Assembly (NCBI RefSeq): GCF_001411555.2
Contig: NC_049904.1
Location: 21,403,370 to 21,467,369, forward strand
Direction: 5' to 3'
Length of the DNA stretch: 64,000 nucleotides
From: Juglans regia
Lineage: Eukaryota; Streptophyta; Magnoliopsida; Fagales; Juglandaceae
The translations under genes were made by a program, and so were the position numbers. The notes below the pieces were generated by a model, which was not told the origin of the DNA, did not search any database, and saw only the letters and a program-made list of their open reading frames with translations. This document shows positions 23,204 to 34,445 of this stretch, piece after piece; position 1 is the first letter of the stretch, and each line of letters opens with the position of its first letter.

Positions 23204-24212
23204 TGTAACACTCGGACCCAACCAAACCTTTTTTTTAAAATAATTTTGGGCTTAGTATATGAAAAATCCAATTGAGTGTTTGAGTATATCTTTTTTTGGA
23301 TTAGAATACGGATTTATTTTTTTTTTGTGTTAGTGGTTTTTGATATTTTTTTCCCCCACCCCGCAGCAGTCTACCCCCATGCACCTGCACGCTTTTTTTC
23401 TGTTTTCGTTCATTCCTCATCACCTATATAAATAGACCTTTTACACCTTCAAGCTCAATCGCCTCCTTCAAGTTCTCGGGTTATAGCAGCCCCTGCTATA
23501 ACTTCAGCAAGCTACAGCCCCATTGGAATCCCATGCACGACAGCTCAGCCAGTCTCACCTCCAGGCCAACCCTCCACGCCGTGGTAAGCCTGTGCCACAA
23601 CCTCCACCCCACGTAAACTTCTACCCAGATCCACACCACTGCAAGCTTATACCAGAAGTAACCTTGCCGCAGCACCTGAAGCAGTCGTGGCCTTCCTCCC
23701 CACCCTCAGAAATAGCCCAAACGGTTTCCACCATCACCAACTTCTGTGGGAAGCGGAAACTGCAGTTGCTCTGTTTTGAAGCCATGGAGATAGAGCATCA
23801 TCGTCAAACTGAGAGCCATGCCTTGCCACAGTTGGGCAGCGACGCCATAGTCAACAACAATAGATGACGCTGGAGATTAAGCCTCCACCGCCCAGTGATG
23901 TCCAGCGCCACCATCCGAAGCCCTATGCACGCCGCGTGATGCATACAACTCTCTCTCTCTCTCTCTCTCTCTCAGTGTTATTCCACCGCAAGCCACTACA
24001 AACCACCATCTTTCGGTGAGGCCACTACAAACCACCATCTTTCGGTGAGGCCACCGCAAGCCACTACAAATCACTAGCTCTGACACCCTCATCACCCCGT
24101 GCTGATCGGTGAGGCCACTGACTCTCCATTTTGGTTTCCCTCATGGTTACTCTCTCACTCTTCGTGCTCTCTCGCTTATCACCCTCTCTCTCTCTCATTA
24201 GTTGGTCTCTCT
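23204..24212 (+). repeat. LTR-A, part 1 (left of the copia insertion)
   Basis: Starts TGTAACACTCGGACCC. TATATAAATA at 23425 is a good TATA box followed by a pyrimidine-rich leader. Interrupted by the copia element within a (CT)n tract; total LTR-A length without the insert and its target duplication is about 2.87 kb. Confidence 0.75.
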
Positions 24213-24610
24213 TGTAAGAGTTTTTTTTGAACTCTATGTCCCACTCACCCATTCATGATAGAGTTTTGAATGGTTCAAAGAGTTATAATGGAATAAAAAC
24301 TCCTAAGAGATAAGATTGACTATTGATCTCTAATTATAGTCAAACTCAAAGACTTAGATTTCATGATTGCCAGAAATCTATAAATAGCACTGAGGGGTTA
24401 AAGGGTTCTCACCTGCAAGATTAGAGTGCCTCTAGCCATCGGGAGACACTAGTGAGGCCAAGTTGCTAGGGTGATCCTACTCTCATAGCCAAATTCATTT
24501 CTTCATCAAACAGATGGAGAAAGGTACGTCTTTTACTGTTGTTGTTTACTATTGTGGATCATAGAAAATCAAAGATCCAATTATTAATGTTTATGTTAAA
24601 ATATCTTACA
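24213..24610 (+). repeat. copia 5' LTR
   Basis: TGTAAGAG to ATCTTACA, 398 bp. The TATA box TATAAATA is at 24379-24386. Confidence 0.9.
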
Positions 24611-24612
24611 TG

Positions 24613-24625
24613 TGGTATTAGAGAC
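24613..24625 (+). promoter_or_regulatory. copia primer-binding site (tRNA-Met type)
   Basis: TGGTATTAGAGAC starts two bases after the LTR and matches TGGTATCAGAGC with changes. Confidence 0.75.
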
Positions 24626-26344
24626 AAGTTGATAGATTTTTATATGATCTCGACAAAATATACAGTAAATATGTGTTTTCGTATATTGTGATTCTATCAT
24701 ATTGCGAAAGATTTAAAATATTGATTTTATGATTTGGAAGAGAAATTTTATGATGATGTTTTCAATATTGATTCTGTGTTATATGAAATACGATGCACTA
24801 ACAACCATTAATGTATTTCGGCTTTGCATCTGCTTTTGATTGGGCGTATTTCACATAGTATGCATTGTTTACGTTACTGTGTGTTAAGTTAATAAAAAAA
24901 ATGCCAAAAGCCTCGATAACACTGGGAGAAAGTTGAGAAACCGTGTGGTTGAGGTTGTGGAACCATTGTATATGGTGGAACCACTGTGCGTGGTGGCCGG
25001 TGTCATGACACACGACTGTACAAGGAGGTGGACGGGATGGCACAGTGTGCTGTGAAATCCTGAATGGGTGCCGTCCCTGCCTAAATAAAATCCCAACCGA
25101 ATTAAGGAAGGACTGCGCGGCGAGGTGGCTGAGAACCTCCTCATCGGCATCTCTGTAACGGTGGCAGAGGGCTCTCAAGCCCACTGGCCGCCACGGTTTT
25201 GTGGAGAAAAACAGTAAACAAAAAAAAAAAGAAGAGAGAAACTGTGAGTAGAGGTGGACCTCGGCTGTGGGAGGACGTGGCGAAGCCATGATGTCTCTTC
25301 CTCGCCGGCGACGTCCACCGTTGCGGGATGAGGTTGGTCTGTGTGAGCTGCGACGCTGTTACAGATGAGAAGGAAACAGTGCGGCACTTAGGGAAGAAGA
25401 GACGGAAAGAAACCTGTAGGGTTTTCTTCTTAAGGCTAAGGGACTGGGACGTGGGCCTTGGCCCAGTCCAAGAGAAAAGCAATGAGCCACTATTGTGGCC
25501 CAGCCTGAGAAAAAAAAGGAGGAGAGACAACTAAATCGGGCTAATGGGCCCTGTACAGTAGGCCCAATTTTTGGCCTATTGTGTTAACTGGCCTCAACAC
25601 TAAATCGGGTTTCGGCCCGAGTTACTGTACCGGTCCAGTCCAGACCCAGACCGGTCAGACTATATCATATTATAATATTATTATTTTAATATTTAAAAAA
25701 AATCGGAAATTTATTTTCTGTTATATATACATGTTACTATTGTCAAATACATGTACTAAATTAACATGTTATTGTTGGTATAAAATTAAATTTTATGCAT
25801 GTTATTATTGTTAAAGACATGTATTAAATTTATTAACATGTTATTTTTTGGTATATACATGTATTACTTAGATTTTATGCATATTATTAAATACATGTAT
25901 GAATTGTTTATTTTGGCTATTATTATGTCATGCATATTTTATCCAATATAGGGCAAATGATTTACGACAAAAATTAAGAAAATATTGGTTGCCCCAAGGT
26001 ACAAGATTTTTTTAATTTTTTATGACAAATCATTAAACCCATAGTAAGGTGGATATGATGGAGTGAACAATTTGTGTGTCAAGATCTATTCCTAAATGAG
26101 GGTCTTTATGACACTTCTAGCTCATCCATCAAAAGTTAGGTTGGAGGGAACACTTTGAATATCAGAGTTTACTCCCAAAGGAGAATTCTGATGATACAAC
26201 TAGTTCATCCACAGAATTTAATACTGGTGAGAACATTTTGTGTATTAAGATCTACTCCCAAAGAAGGGTCTTGATGACACTATTAGTTTATCCATTATTG
26301 TTTAAATTCTGATTATTATTTATAAGTGTCTAACTCAAAGCATT
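24626..26344 (+). other. copia untranslated leader with tandem repeats
   Basis: A 1.7-kb stretch precedes gag with no supported coding sequence; the long minus-strand ORFs at 24798-25530 lack any domain. At about 26060-26300 three imperfect repeats of about 85 bases read CTACTCCCAAAG-AGGGTCTTGATGACAC..AGTTCATCCA. Confidence 0.55.
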
Positions 26345-27213
26345 ATGTGACAAAATTTTCTTGCAGTAAGCGTACCTACATCATTACACTCACAAACTTC
26401 ATCTGTTCCTGTTTTGACTGGCTCTAATTTTTCTGAATGGGTTGAGCGAGTTAGGTTCACCTTGGGAGTCCTTGACTTGGACTCATCACTTATGAGTCCA
26501 AAACCACCACCCATCACTGAGAATAGTAAAAAAGATCAGAGAGAGTCATTTAAACAATGGGAGAGATCAAATAGGCTAAGTTTGATGTTCATGAAAATGA
26601 CCATAGCCGAAAATATAAAAAATTCACTCCCTAGTGCTGAGGAAGCCCAAATTTTTTGAAAAAATGCTGAGGAGAGATTTAGGTCCGCAAATAAATCTTT
26701 AGCAAGAACACTTACGGCTAGACTTACCACCAGGAAATATGATGATGCTAAAGGAATGCAGGAGCATGTCCTTGAAATGACCAATATTACCGCTAGATTA
26801 CAAACCCTAAGAATGAAAGTAGAGGAGTCCTTCATTGTTCAGTTTATCCTGAACTCATTGCCACCTTAGTATGGTCCATTCCAAATGCATTATAATTCTA
26901 TTAAAGATAAATGGAATGTGAATGAATTGGCAAGTATGGTAGTCCAACAATAAGCGAGACTGAAACAACAAGGACATTACTCTGCTAATTTTGTGACCAA
27001 AGAAGCCGAAAAGAAAATGCACCATTATGGCAAAATGGAAAGAACTGGACCACTGAAAGGAAAGTAGCCTGGGAAAGTTAATCAGGTTCAACATGACAGT
27101 AGCAAATGCTACTTTTGTGGGAAGCATGGACACATGAAAGCTGAGTGTCCAAAACGTAAGGCTTGGTTTGAAAAGAAGGGGATACCTTACAAGCCAAACA
27201 CCAAGCCCCAGTG
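26345..27213 (+). pseudogene. copia gag with CCHC zinc knuckle
   Basis: The likely start ATG at 26345 is followed directly by a TGA at 26348. The frame then encodes a copia-type Gag (VLTGSNFSEWVERVRFTL; WERSNRLSLMFMK; ARLTTRKYDDAKGMQEHVLEM). Further stops are TGA 26657, TAG near 26867, TAA near 26951 and TAG near 27065. The nucleocapsid knuckle CYFCGKHGHMKAEC is at 27107-27148. Gag would form the virus-like particle and bind element RNA. The frame ends in TGA at about 27211, where the protease should begin. Confidence 0.8.
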
Positions 27214-28608
27214 AACGATTTATCTTTATGGGAAATGATAATAAGGCTAAAGTTTTAGCCATAGGAACTTTTCGTTTGGTTTTAAGTACCGGTCAATATT
27301 TAGACCTTCATAACACAGTATATGTGCCTTCTGTGAGGCGTAATTTGATTTCCTTATCTAGACTAGATACTGATGGTTATTCTTTTTCGTTTCATAATAA
27401 TAGTTTCAATTTGTTTAGAAATGATTTATCTATTGCTTCTGGGTTTCTTTCCGATGGTCTTTATCGACTTTGCCTCGATAATACATTTATTAAAAATACT
27501 TATACCCAGTACCATGAAACATGTATTGGAACTAAAAGAAACATGATGAATGAAAATTCTTATGACTTGTGGCATAAAAGATTAGGGCATATCTCCAAAG
27601 AACGGTTACAGAGATTAGTAAAAGAAGAGATACTTCTGCATTTTGATTTTACTAATTTTGAAGTGTGTGTGGATTGCATTAAAGGAAAGCAAACCAAACA
27701 TACTAAGAATGGTGCCACGAGAAGTAAGAGGCTTCTTGAAATAATTCACACCGACATATGTGGACCATTCTCCACTAAGTGTTTTGGTGGAGAAAAGTAT
27801 TTTATCACCTTTATTGATGATTTTTCACAGTTTGGATATATCTACCTACTACATGAGAAATCTCAAGTTGTTTAAGTAGTTGATGTATTTCTCATGGAGG
27901 TGGAAAGGCAGTTAAATAGAAAGTGAAAATCATCAGGTCGGATCGAGGTGGAGAATATTATGAAAAGTATGATGAATCGGGCCGTAACCCTGGCCCATTC
28001 ACCAAACTTCTTGAACAGCATGGCATTGTTGCACAGTATACGATGCCCGGGATGCCATAGCAGAACGGTGTTGCTGAAAGGCGTAATCGGACCTTATTGG
28101 ATTTGGTCAGAAGTATGGTAAGTAATACTACCTTACCTAAATCACTGTGGGGTGAAGCTATTAAGACGACAATGTATATCTCAAACCGAGTTCCTAGTAA
28201 GTCAGTTCCAAAAACTCCTTTTGAGCTATGGGCTGGTAGGACACCGAGTTTAAGACACGTGCATGTTTGAGGTTGCCCAGCCGAAGTGAGACTTTACAAT
28301 CCACATGAAAGGAAATTGGATCCTAGAACAGTAAGCGGGTACTTTATTGGGTACCCAGAGAGATCCAAAGGGTATAGGTTTTACTGTCCTAATCACAGTC
28401 TAAGAATAATGGAAACAGGAAATGTCAAATTCATTGAACTTGGTGAGATCAGTGGGAGAATTGAGCCCAGAGATGTGATCATTGAGGAAGTACGGGTAGA
28501 TGTCCCTATACCTACGTCCTCAGTAAAGATAATAATTCCTCTAATTGATCATCACGATGATACATTGGAACATGTCAATGATTATCCATCTTAGAATGAT
28601 AATATCAC
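27214..28608 (+). pseudogene. copia integrase region; protease core missing
   Basis: It starts abruptly at ERFIFMGNDNKAKV, which is the part after the protease active site; no D-S/T-G motif lies between it and the zinc knuckle. GAG-pre-integrase YDLWHKRLGHIS and the zinc-binding CVDCIKGKQTKH follow, then core motifs IHTDICGPF and FIDDFSQFGYIYLL. TAA at 27873 and a frameshift near 27920 precede RSDRGGEYY and the conserved [12 protein letters not shown] (stop in MP*QNG). The C-terminal YNPHERKLDPR..GYFIGYPERSKGYRFYCP is typical of copia. Integrase would insert the cDNA. Confidence 0.8.
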
Positions 28609-30274
28609 TGACGAACCAAGTTCGGAATCACCAGAACAGGTTGTCTTACGTAGGTCTTAGAGAGATCGAATACTTGCTATTTCAACAGACTATGTGGCGT
28701 ATCTCCAGGAATCTGAATTTGACATTGGGACAAGTAAAGATCCACTAATGTTTTCACAAGATATAGAGAGAAATAATTCTAGTAAATGGATCGATGCCAT
28801 GAAAGAAGAATTGAAATCCATGGATCAAAATCAAGTCTGGGATCTCGTTGAATTTCCTGAAGGGAGTAAAAGAGTCGGGTGTAAATGGGTCTTTAAGACC
28901 AAACACGACTCAAAAGGCAATATTGAACGGTATAAGGCCAGACTTGTTGCCAAGGGCTTCACTCAAAAAGAAGGCATTGATTACAAAGAGACATTTTCTC
29001 CAGTATCTAAAAAGGACCCTTTTAGGATCATTACGGCATTGGTGGCTCATTATGATTTAGAGTTACACCAGATAGATGTGAAAACGACATTTTTAAATGG
29101 AAGTTTAGATGAAGAGGTCTACATGGAGCAGCCAGAAGGCTACTCAGAAAAGGGCAAAGATCACCTAGTATGTAAGCTTAAGAAATCAATATACGGGCTT
29201 AAGCAAACATCCCGAAAATGGTATTTAAAGTTCAATGATACCATTACTGTCTTTGGATTTAAAGAAAACATTGTTGATCGATGTATATACCTAAAGGTTA
29301 GTGGGAGTAAGTTCATAATTTTGATCCTGTATGTTGATGATATCTTGTTGGCTAGCAGTGATCTTGGCTTACTTTATGAAACTAAGGGTTTTCTCTCTAA
29401 GAACTTTGAAATGAAAGATATGGGTGAGACATCCTTTGTGATCAGAATCAAAATTTTTCGAGATCGAAAACAAGAACTGTTGGGATTGTCTCAGAAAAAT
29501 TACATAGAAAGAGTTCTTGAGAGATTTGGCATGAAAAGTTGTTCATCACTGGACACTCCAATATCAAAAGGTGATAAGTTTAGCTTATCACAATGTCCTA
29601 AAAATGAGTGGGAGCGTAAAGAGATGGCAAAAATCCCCTATGCTTCAGTCGTGGGGAGCTTGATATATGCACAAATTTGCACGATGCCAGATATTAGTTT
29701 GCAGTTGGCATGCTTGGGCGCTACCAAAGTAACCCAGGGATGTCTCATTGGAAAGTAGCGAAGAGGGTATTGCGATACTTACAAGGAACTAAGGATTACC
29801 AGCTTACCTTTAGAAGAACTGACAGTTTGGAGGTAACTGGATACTCAGACTCTGATTTTACTAGTTGCTCTGATAGTAGGAAATCCACTTCAGGTTATGT
29901 TTTTCTGCTGGCTGGTGGAGCGATCTCATGGTGAAGTATGAAGCAAACAATCACTGCTTCATCTATAATGGAGGCTGAGTTTGTGGTGGCTGGGGAACTT
30001 TATTTCAGGGCTTGGAGTTGTCAACTCTATAGCCAAGCCATTGAGAATTTATTGTGATAATTCCTCTGCAGTATCTTTCTCCAAAAACGATAGGTATTCG
30101 AAAGGTGCCAAGCACATGGAGCACAAATACCTAAGCGTTAAGGAGGAAATACAGAAACAAATAATGGCCATAGAACATATTAGTACTATGCTTATGATAG
30201 CTGACCTATTGACAAAGGGTCTAGTAGTGAAGCAGTTTAAGGAACATGTTGATAGAATGAGTCTTATGATATGA
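28609..30274 (+). pseudogene. copia reverse transcriptase and RNase H
   Basis: RT is open from about 28694 to 29758: WVFKTKHDSKGNIERYKARLVA, QIDVKTTFLNG, IYGLKQTSRKWY and the active-site YVDDI at 29330-29344. A frame change near 29710-29758 leads to RNase H (VLRYLQGTKDY; GYSDSDF; KSTSGYVFLL; SSIMEAEF). A TGA near 29932 and a shift near 29990 separate the last part (YCDNSSAVSF; MEHKYLSVKEEI; MIADLLTKGL). Stop TGA 30272. The RT core is the best preserved part of this element. Confidence 0.85.
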
Positions 30275-30704
30275 ACATGTTAATGAGCTTGTAGATGTTT
30301 TGAATTCTATTTGGACACTTAATGATATCTATTATGGTTATTTTGTTTCTGTTTTCTTGTCTTTCCACTTTATATGTACATTAAATGGTGTGGATGAATG
30401 ATGACAAGATAATATCTACAATGGACATGAATTGGAACCCAAGTCATTATAGTATTAGCCTTAATTATCCCAATCAAAGATCATGTTAAATTAAGTTACT
30501 TGTGTTGGGTTACATGGAAGGGAATTTGTTGATTATATAACAGAGGACCGCCATAAATCGCATCAGTAGCTAGTTTGACATTGATATTATGAAACTCATG
30601 AAATGTATTTTAAGCTATGAAAAATTTCAGGAAATGAATTTGCACAGTATGGTTAATTTCCTGTAATAAACTCATGAATGGAAAATATCATTTATGGGCG
30701 TATG

Positions 30705-30719
30705 GGCCAAGTGGGAGAA
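30705..30719 (+). promoter_or_regulatory. copia polypurine tract
   Basis: GCCAAGTGGGAGAA immediately precedes the 3' LTR, the expected plus-strand primer position. Confidence 0.7.
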
Positions 30720-31117
30720 TGTAAGAGTTCTATTTGAACTCTATGTCCCACTCACCCATTCATGATAGAGTTTTGAATGGTTCAAAGAGTTATAATGGGA
30801 TAAAAATTCCTAAGAGATAATATTAACTCTTGATCTCTAATTATAGTCAAACTCAAAGACTTAGATTTCATGATGGCTAGAAATCTATAAATAGCACTGA
30901 CGAGTTAAAGGATTCTCACCTACAACATTAGAGTGCCTTTAGCCATCGGGAGACACTAGTGAGGCCAAGTTGCTACAGTGATCCTACTCTCATAGCCAGA
31001 TTCATTTCTTCATCAAACAGATGGAGAAAGGTACATCCTTTACTGTTGTTGTTTACTATTGTGGATCATAGAAAATCAAAGATCCAGTTATTAATATTCA
31101 TGTTAAAATATCTAACA
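30720..31117 (+). repeat. copia 3' LTR
   Basis: 398 bp, the same length as the 5' LTR, ending ATCTAACA, followed by the target duplication TCTCT. Confidence 0.9.
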
Positions 31118-31122
31118 TCTCT

Positions 31123-32982
31123 CTCTCAGTGTCGCGCTGTTGTGACCACAGTCGTCCACCGCCCAGCCCTTTGCCCCGCTGCACGTTTCACTTTTCTCTC
31201 GGTGAGCCTCTGTGCATTTATTAGTCTCTGTTTCTTTTCACAGTGTTGATAGGTTAGTTTATGCACGGAAGTTGCGATGCAAGTCTTTAGGTTAAAATAA
31301 AAACAAGTATTTTAATTACATTATTACCCTTCGAGTAAGTTGTGTTAGTATGTTTTAAACTTTTAATATATATACTTGTAGACTCGATTTTATTTATGTT
31401 TACAGATACATCTTAAGTATTTCAACATGTTATTAAGTAAAGATTTATTTTAAGAGTAAACAATATTGGTGTAGTGTTATTTTTATACTTTAGAAATGAT
31501 TTAGTCTATTTAAAAATAGTAATGGTTTATTTTAAAATATTTTGGGATAATTATATTATCTACCATTAAACTTTATAATTCGTTTTCAATAATAAATAGG
31601 TCAAACTTTTAAATGTTTTAGTCAAAGTTATTAAATCAATATTGATTATTTTAGAAAGTGATGATTTATAATTTGAGCTTATGAAATTTTAAGTTTTGTG
31701 GAATTAAATAGGTTATTTTAGAAGTTTAGGATTAAATATCGAAATACGTGATTAATTGAAAATTGATGAGAATTACGTGATTATTTTATAGGTGACGATT
31801 AATTATTGTTTGACATTTTTTAGAAAAATTCGAAATAGATAAGAAGTCTACATGATTAATTTTTTAAACTATCTCAGTTATTTGTTCTGCATTACTCATG
31901 AGATTATGTTTAAGAAGAAAGTGTTTTTTATCATGACTGATGTAGACATGAGCTTATTTTTTGTAGTCTGTTTCTGAACTTTGAAAATGATAGCGAATAT
32001 GAAATTTTGTGTATAAACTATGTACTGATATGATTTTGTTCTGTTTTGAAGATTTTCTGTACTCTGATATGATCTGATGTGATTTCTGAAAAACCTCAGG
32101 CATAACATTCTGTTTCTGTTTTTATTCCATTTTGACCTTACCATAGGTATAAAACTGTAGCCTCTGTTCAGGTTGGTACCAACTTTTTCTGTTTCTGGTC
32201 CACCCACTTTGGAAACAAAGTGGTTTTCTGCATGGTCTTTCTTATGTGCACACTCAGTGCTCCGAGAATGAATAAGGGGAAGATTCACATTCTATTTTTG
32301 CTCGGTTAGCTACCGGGGTTTGCACAATACTACCACGAGGGTTAAACATGGTATTTGTTCTGATATGATAAGATAAGATGTGATGTTTCAGTTTATGTTA
32401 TGCCAATGAGATTTCGATTATGAATATTTTTGAACTTTCGCTCTGATATTTTTAATAACACGTTATGACGCTTCATTTTGAAAACAAATATTCTGATTAT
32501 GCATTCTGAAAGAAAATATTTTTATTTTTGCATTCTGAACTCTGTAAATGCTCATGTTTACACACTAGTATATGTTCTCTACTTACTGAGTTATTGATAA
32601 CTCACCCTTATCTCCAAATATTTTTTAGACAATTTTGATGGTTCAGCTGGAGAATAAGATTAGGAAGTTTTAGCAAGATGTGATGATCATAATGGAATAG
32701 GTGCCTTAGGGTACAAGTCCTTATTTGAGACTCGTAGTAGTAAATTGAATTATTTTTGGTTATCTTGATTTGATGAATTAAGGATATGTTCGAGTCTTTG
32801 GAGAGTTTTTAATTTATGTTATTGAAAATTTCTTTATTGTCCTTATGAAGGAACATAAATTTTTGGGTTGAGTAAATGAATTGATATTTTTTGAAAGCTT
32901 CTCGATTTTATAGTTGTGTTATTGATGTTGATGTTAAGTATTAAGAGCTAACTCTCCTGACCACCTGGATTGAGGCGTTACA
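31123..32982 (+). repeat. LTR-A, part 2 (right of the copia insertion)
   Basis: It continues LTR-A, matching 35431-37358 and 38845-40778. It ends TGAGGCGTTACA. ORFs inside (31896-32288 minus) are not conserved as frames in the sister LTRs. Confidence 0.75.
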
Positions 32983-34445
32983 GATGGTATCAGAGACATG
33001 TTAGAGATTCTGTATACTATAAACCTTGGAGGTTTAGATATATGTGGGTTTAGGAAGAAACTTTAGATTTGAGGAGTAGAATTTTAAAGAATAAGAGATG
33101 ATTATGTGGATACTTAATGTTTTATATTTTGCAAACTTTATGATTTAGTTTTGAGATTTTGAGGTTAGGGATTTTTGATCCGACAAGCTTACTTTGTGGA
33201 CTATTGGAGATAATCTTTATATGATTAATTTAAGGTTTAGATTTTTGAGGTTTAGATTCTAAGACGTAAGACAGTTTAGAGCGATGTCGGGTTTACAATT
33301 ATAGAGGATAAAAAGGACTATCTGAGTTGATCAAAGAAATGGCTAAGAATGGTTAAATCAAGGTCAAGATTTCATTGATTCATTTATTTATTTTTAACTT
33401 GTTTTTAAATATTTTAGCTGGTATTTATAAATTTATTTTCTTTCCCTAGAACGTTTAACTGAGTTTAACATCTCAGGATGGCTGTTCGTTGTCGAGTTCG
33501 AAACTTTGGAGATTTGAGATTCAGAGATGGTACATACTTTAAAAGTAATTTTGAGGAGATTTCAAGTTGTAGAATTCTATAGGCTCCAGGATATGATTTT
33601 TTTTTTTTTTTTTTTATGATCTGTAAGGTTTTAGCACTTGCGGACCCATGGAATGAGTTCCACAAAATCTGAGGTTTTAGATTTTGCATAATTTAAGGAA
33701 ATAATTTTTATGATATTTGAGATTTTAGTTCCGGTAGGCGTATTTTGTGGACTGTAAGAAATAATTCTGACAGAGTTTAAGGTTTAGATTTTATGTTGAC
33801 TTCGTGGAACGAATTTTGATTAGGAACTGGAGGTTTAAACTTGTGATATTGATGTATTAGAGGCTACAAATATGTTGGGAGATTTTGTGAAATTAAATTT
33901 GGTGACTTAAAAAAAAAAAGTCTATGGACTGGTTAAATGTGGAGGTTAGTTCTTTTCAGATGTACTTGATTTGAAATACAATGTGTTTAGGACTACAAGT
34001 TTTTAGAGTGCGCAGTGGAAGCGTGGCTTTGGTGACTTGATAATTTGACAGTCTATTTCGATATTTGTAAATGGTTCATAGATTATGTGGAGAGTTCAAA
34101 ATATTTTTAGGTTTTTAATTATATTATTGAGGTTTTTATATTAGGTGGAGCATTTGAGATTTATTATATGGTCTTTAATTGCATTATTGAGGTTTATATT
34201 TTAGACTTGAAATGGCAGTGTGCGCAAACGTGTACGGCTAGGGAAAATATGGGAGAATACAATCGACAATATTAGAGGGTTAGATTTTGGAATATTAGGT
34301 TCGACAATTTTGAAATATTTATTAGGTTCGACAATATGATTGACGATTGTGATAGGTATGGAATGGTTGTAGTGGATAAATATTTAGGCCTTGCTCATGG
34401 TACTAGCAAATTTCGATGACGAATTTTTTTTTAAGAGGGGGAGAA
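32983..34445 (+). other. Array internal region 1 (non-coding)
   Basis: The primer site TGGTATCAGAGAC is at 32985-32997 and the purine tract AAGAGGGGGAGAA at about 34433-34445, directly before LTR-B. The 1.46 kb between has repeated phrases such as GGTTTAGATTTT and AGGTTCGACAAT, but no open frame with gag or pol motifs. Confidence 0.65.

Larger units (their letters stand above)
24213..31117 (+). mobile_element. Ty1/copia retrotransposon, degenerate
   Basis: Two 398-bp LTRs (TGTAAGAGTT..TTACA/TAACA) bound gag, integrase, RT and RNase H in copia order, with primer site and purine tract in the right places. The target duplication TCTCT is at 24208-24212 and 31118-31122. It sits inside the LTR of another element; intact sister LTRs at 35419 and 38830 show the empty site. 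The LTRs differ at roughly 25 positions by eye. Multiple stops and a missing protease core make it non-autonomous. Confidence 0.9.

Noticed and set aside
23523..23867. 114-residue ORF MESHARQLSQ.. (also 38204-38443)
   Set aside because: The frame is broken by a stop in the sister LTR near 34840, and the sequence lies downstream of the LTR TATA box; it is a chance Pro/His-rich reading of LTR DNA.
24798..25530. Minus-strand ORFs of 88-163 residues
   Set aside because: They lie in the copia leader, opposite to the element, with no recognisable domain.
32985..32997. TGGTATCAG segments as tRNA gene pieces
   Set aside because: They are primer-binding sites complementary to a tRNA 3' end; no cloverleaf or A/B boxes surround them.
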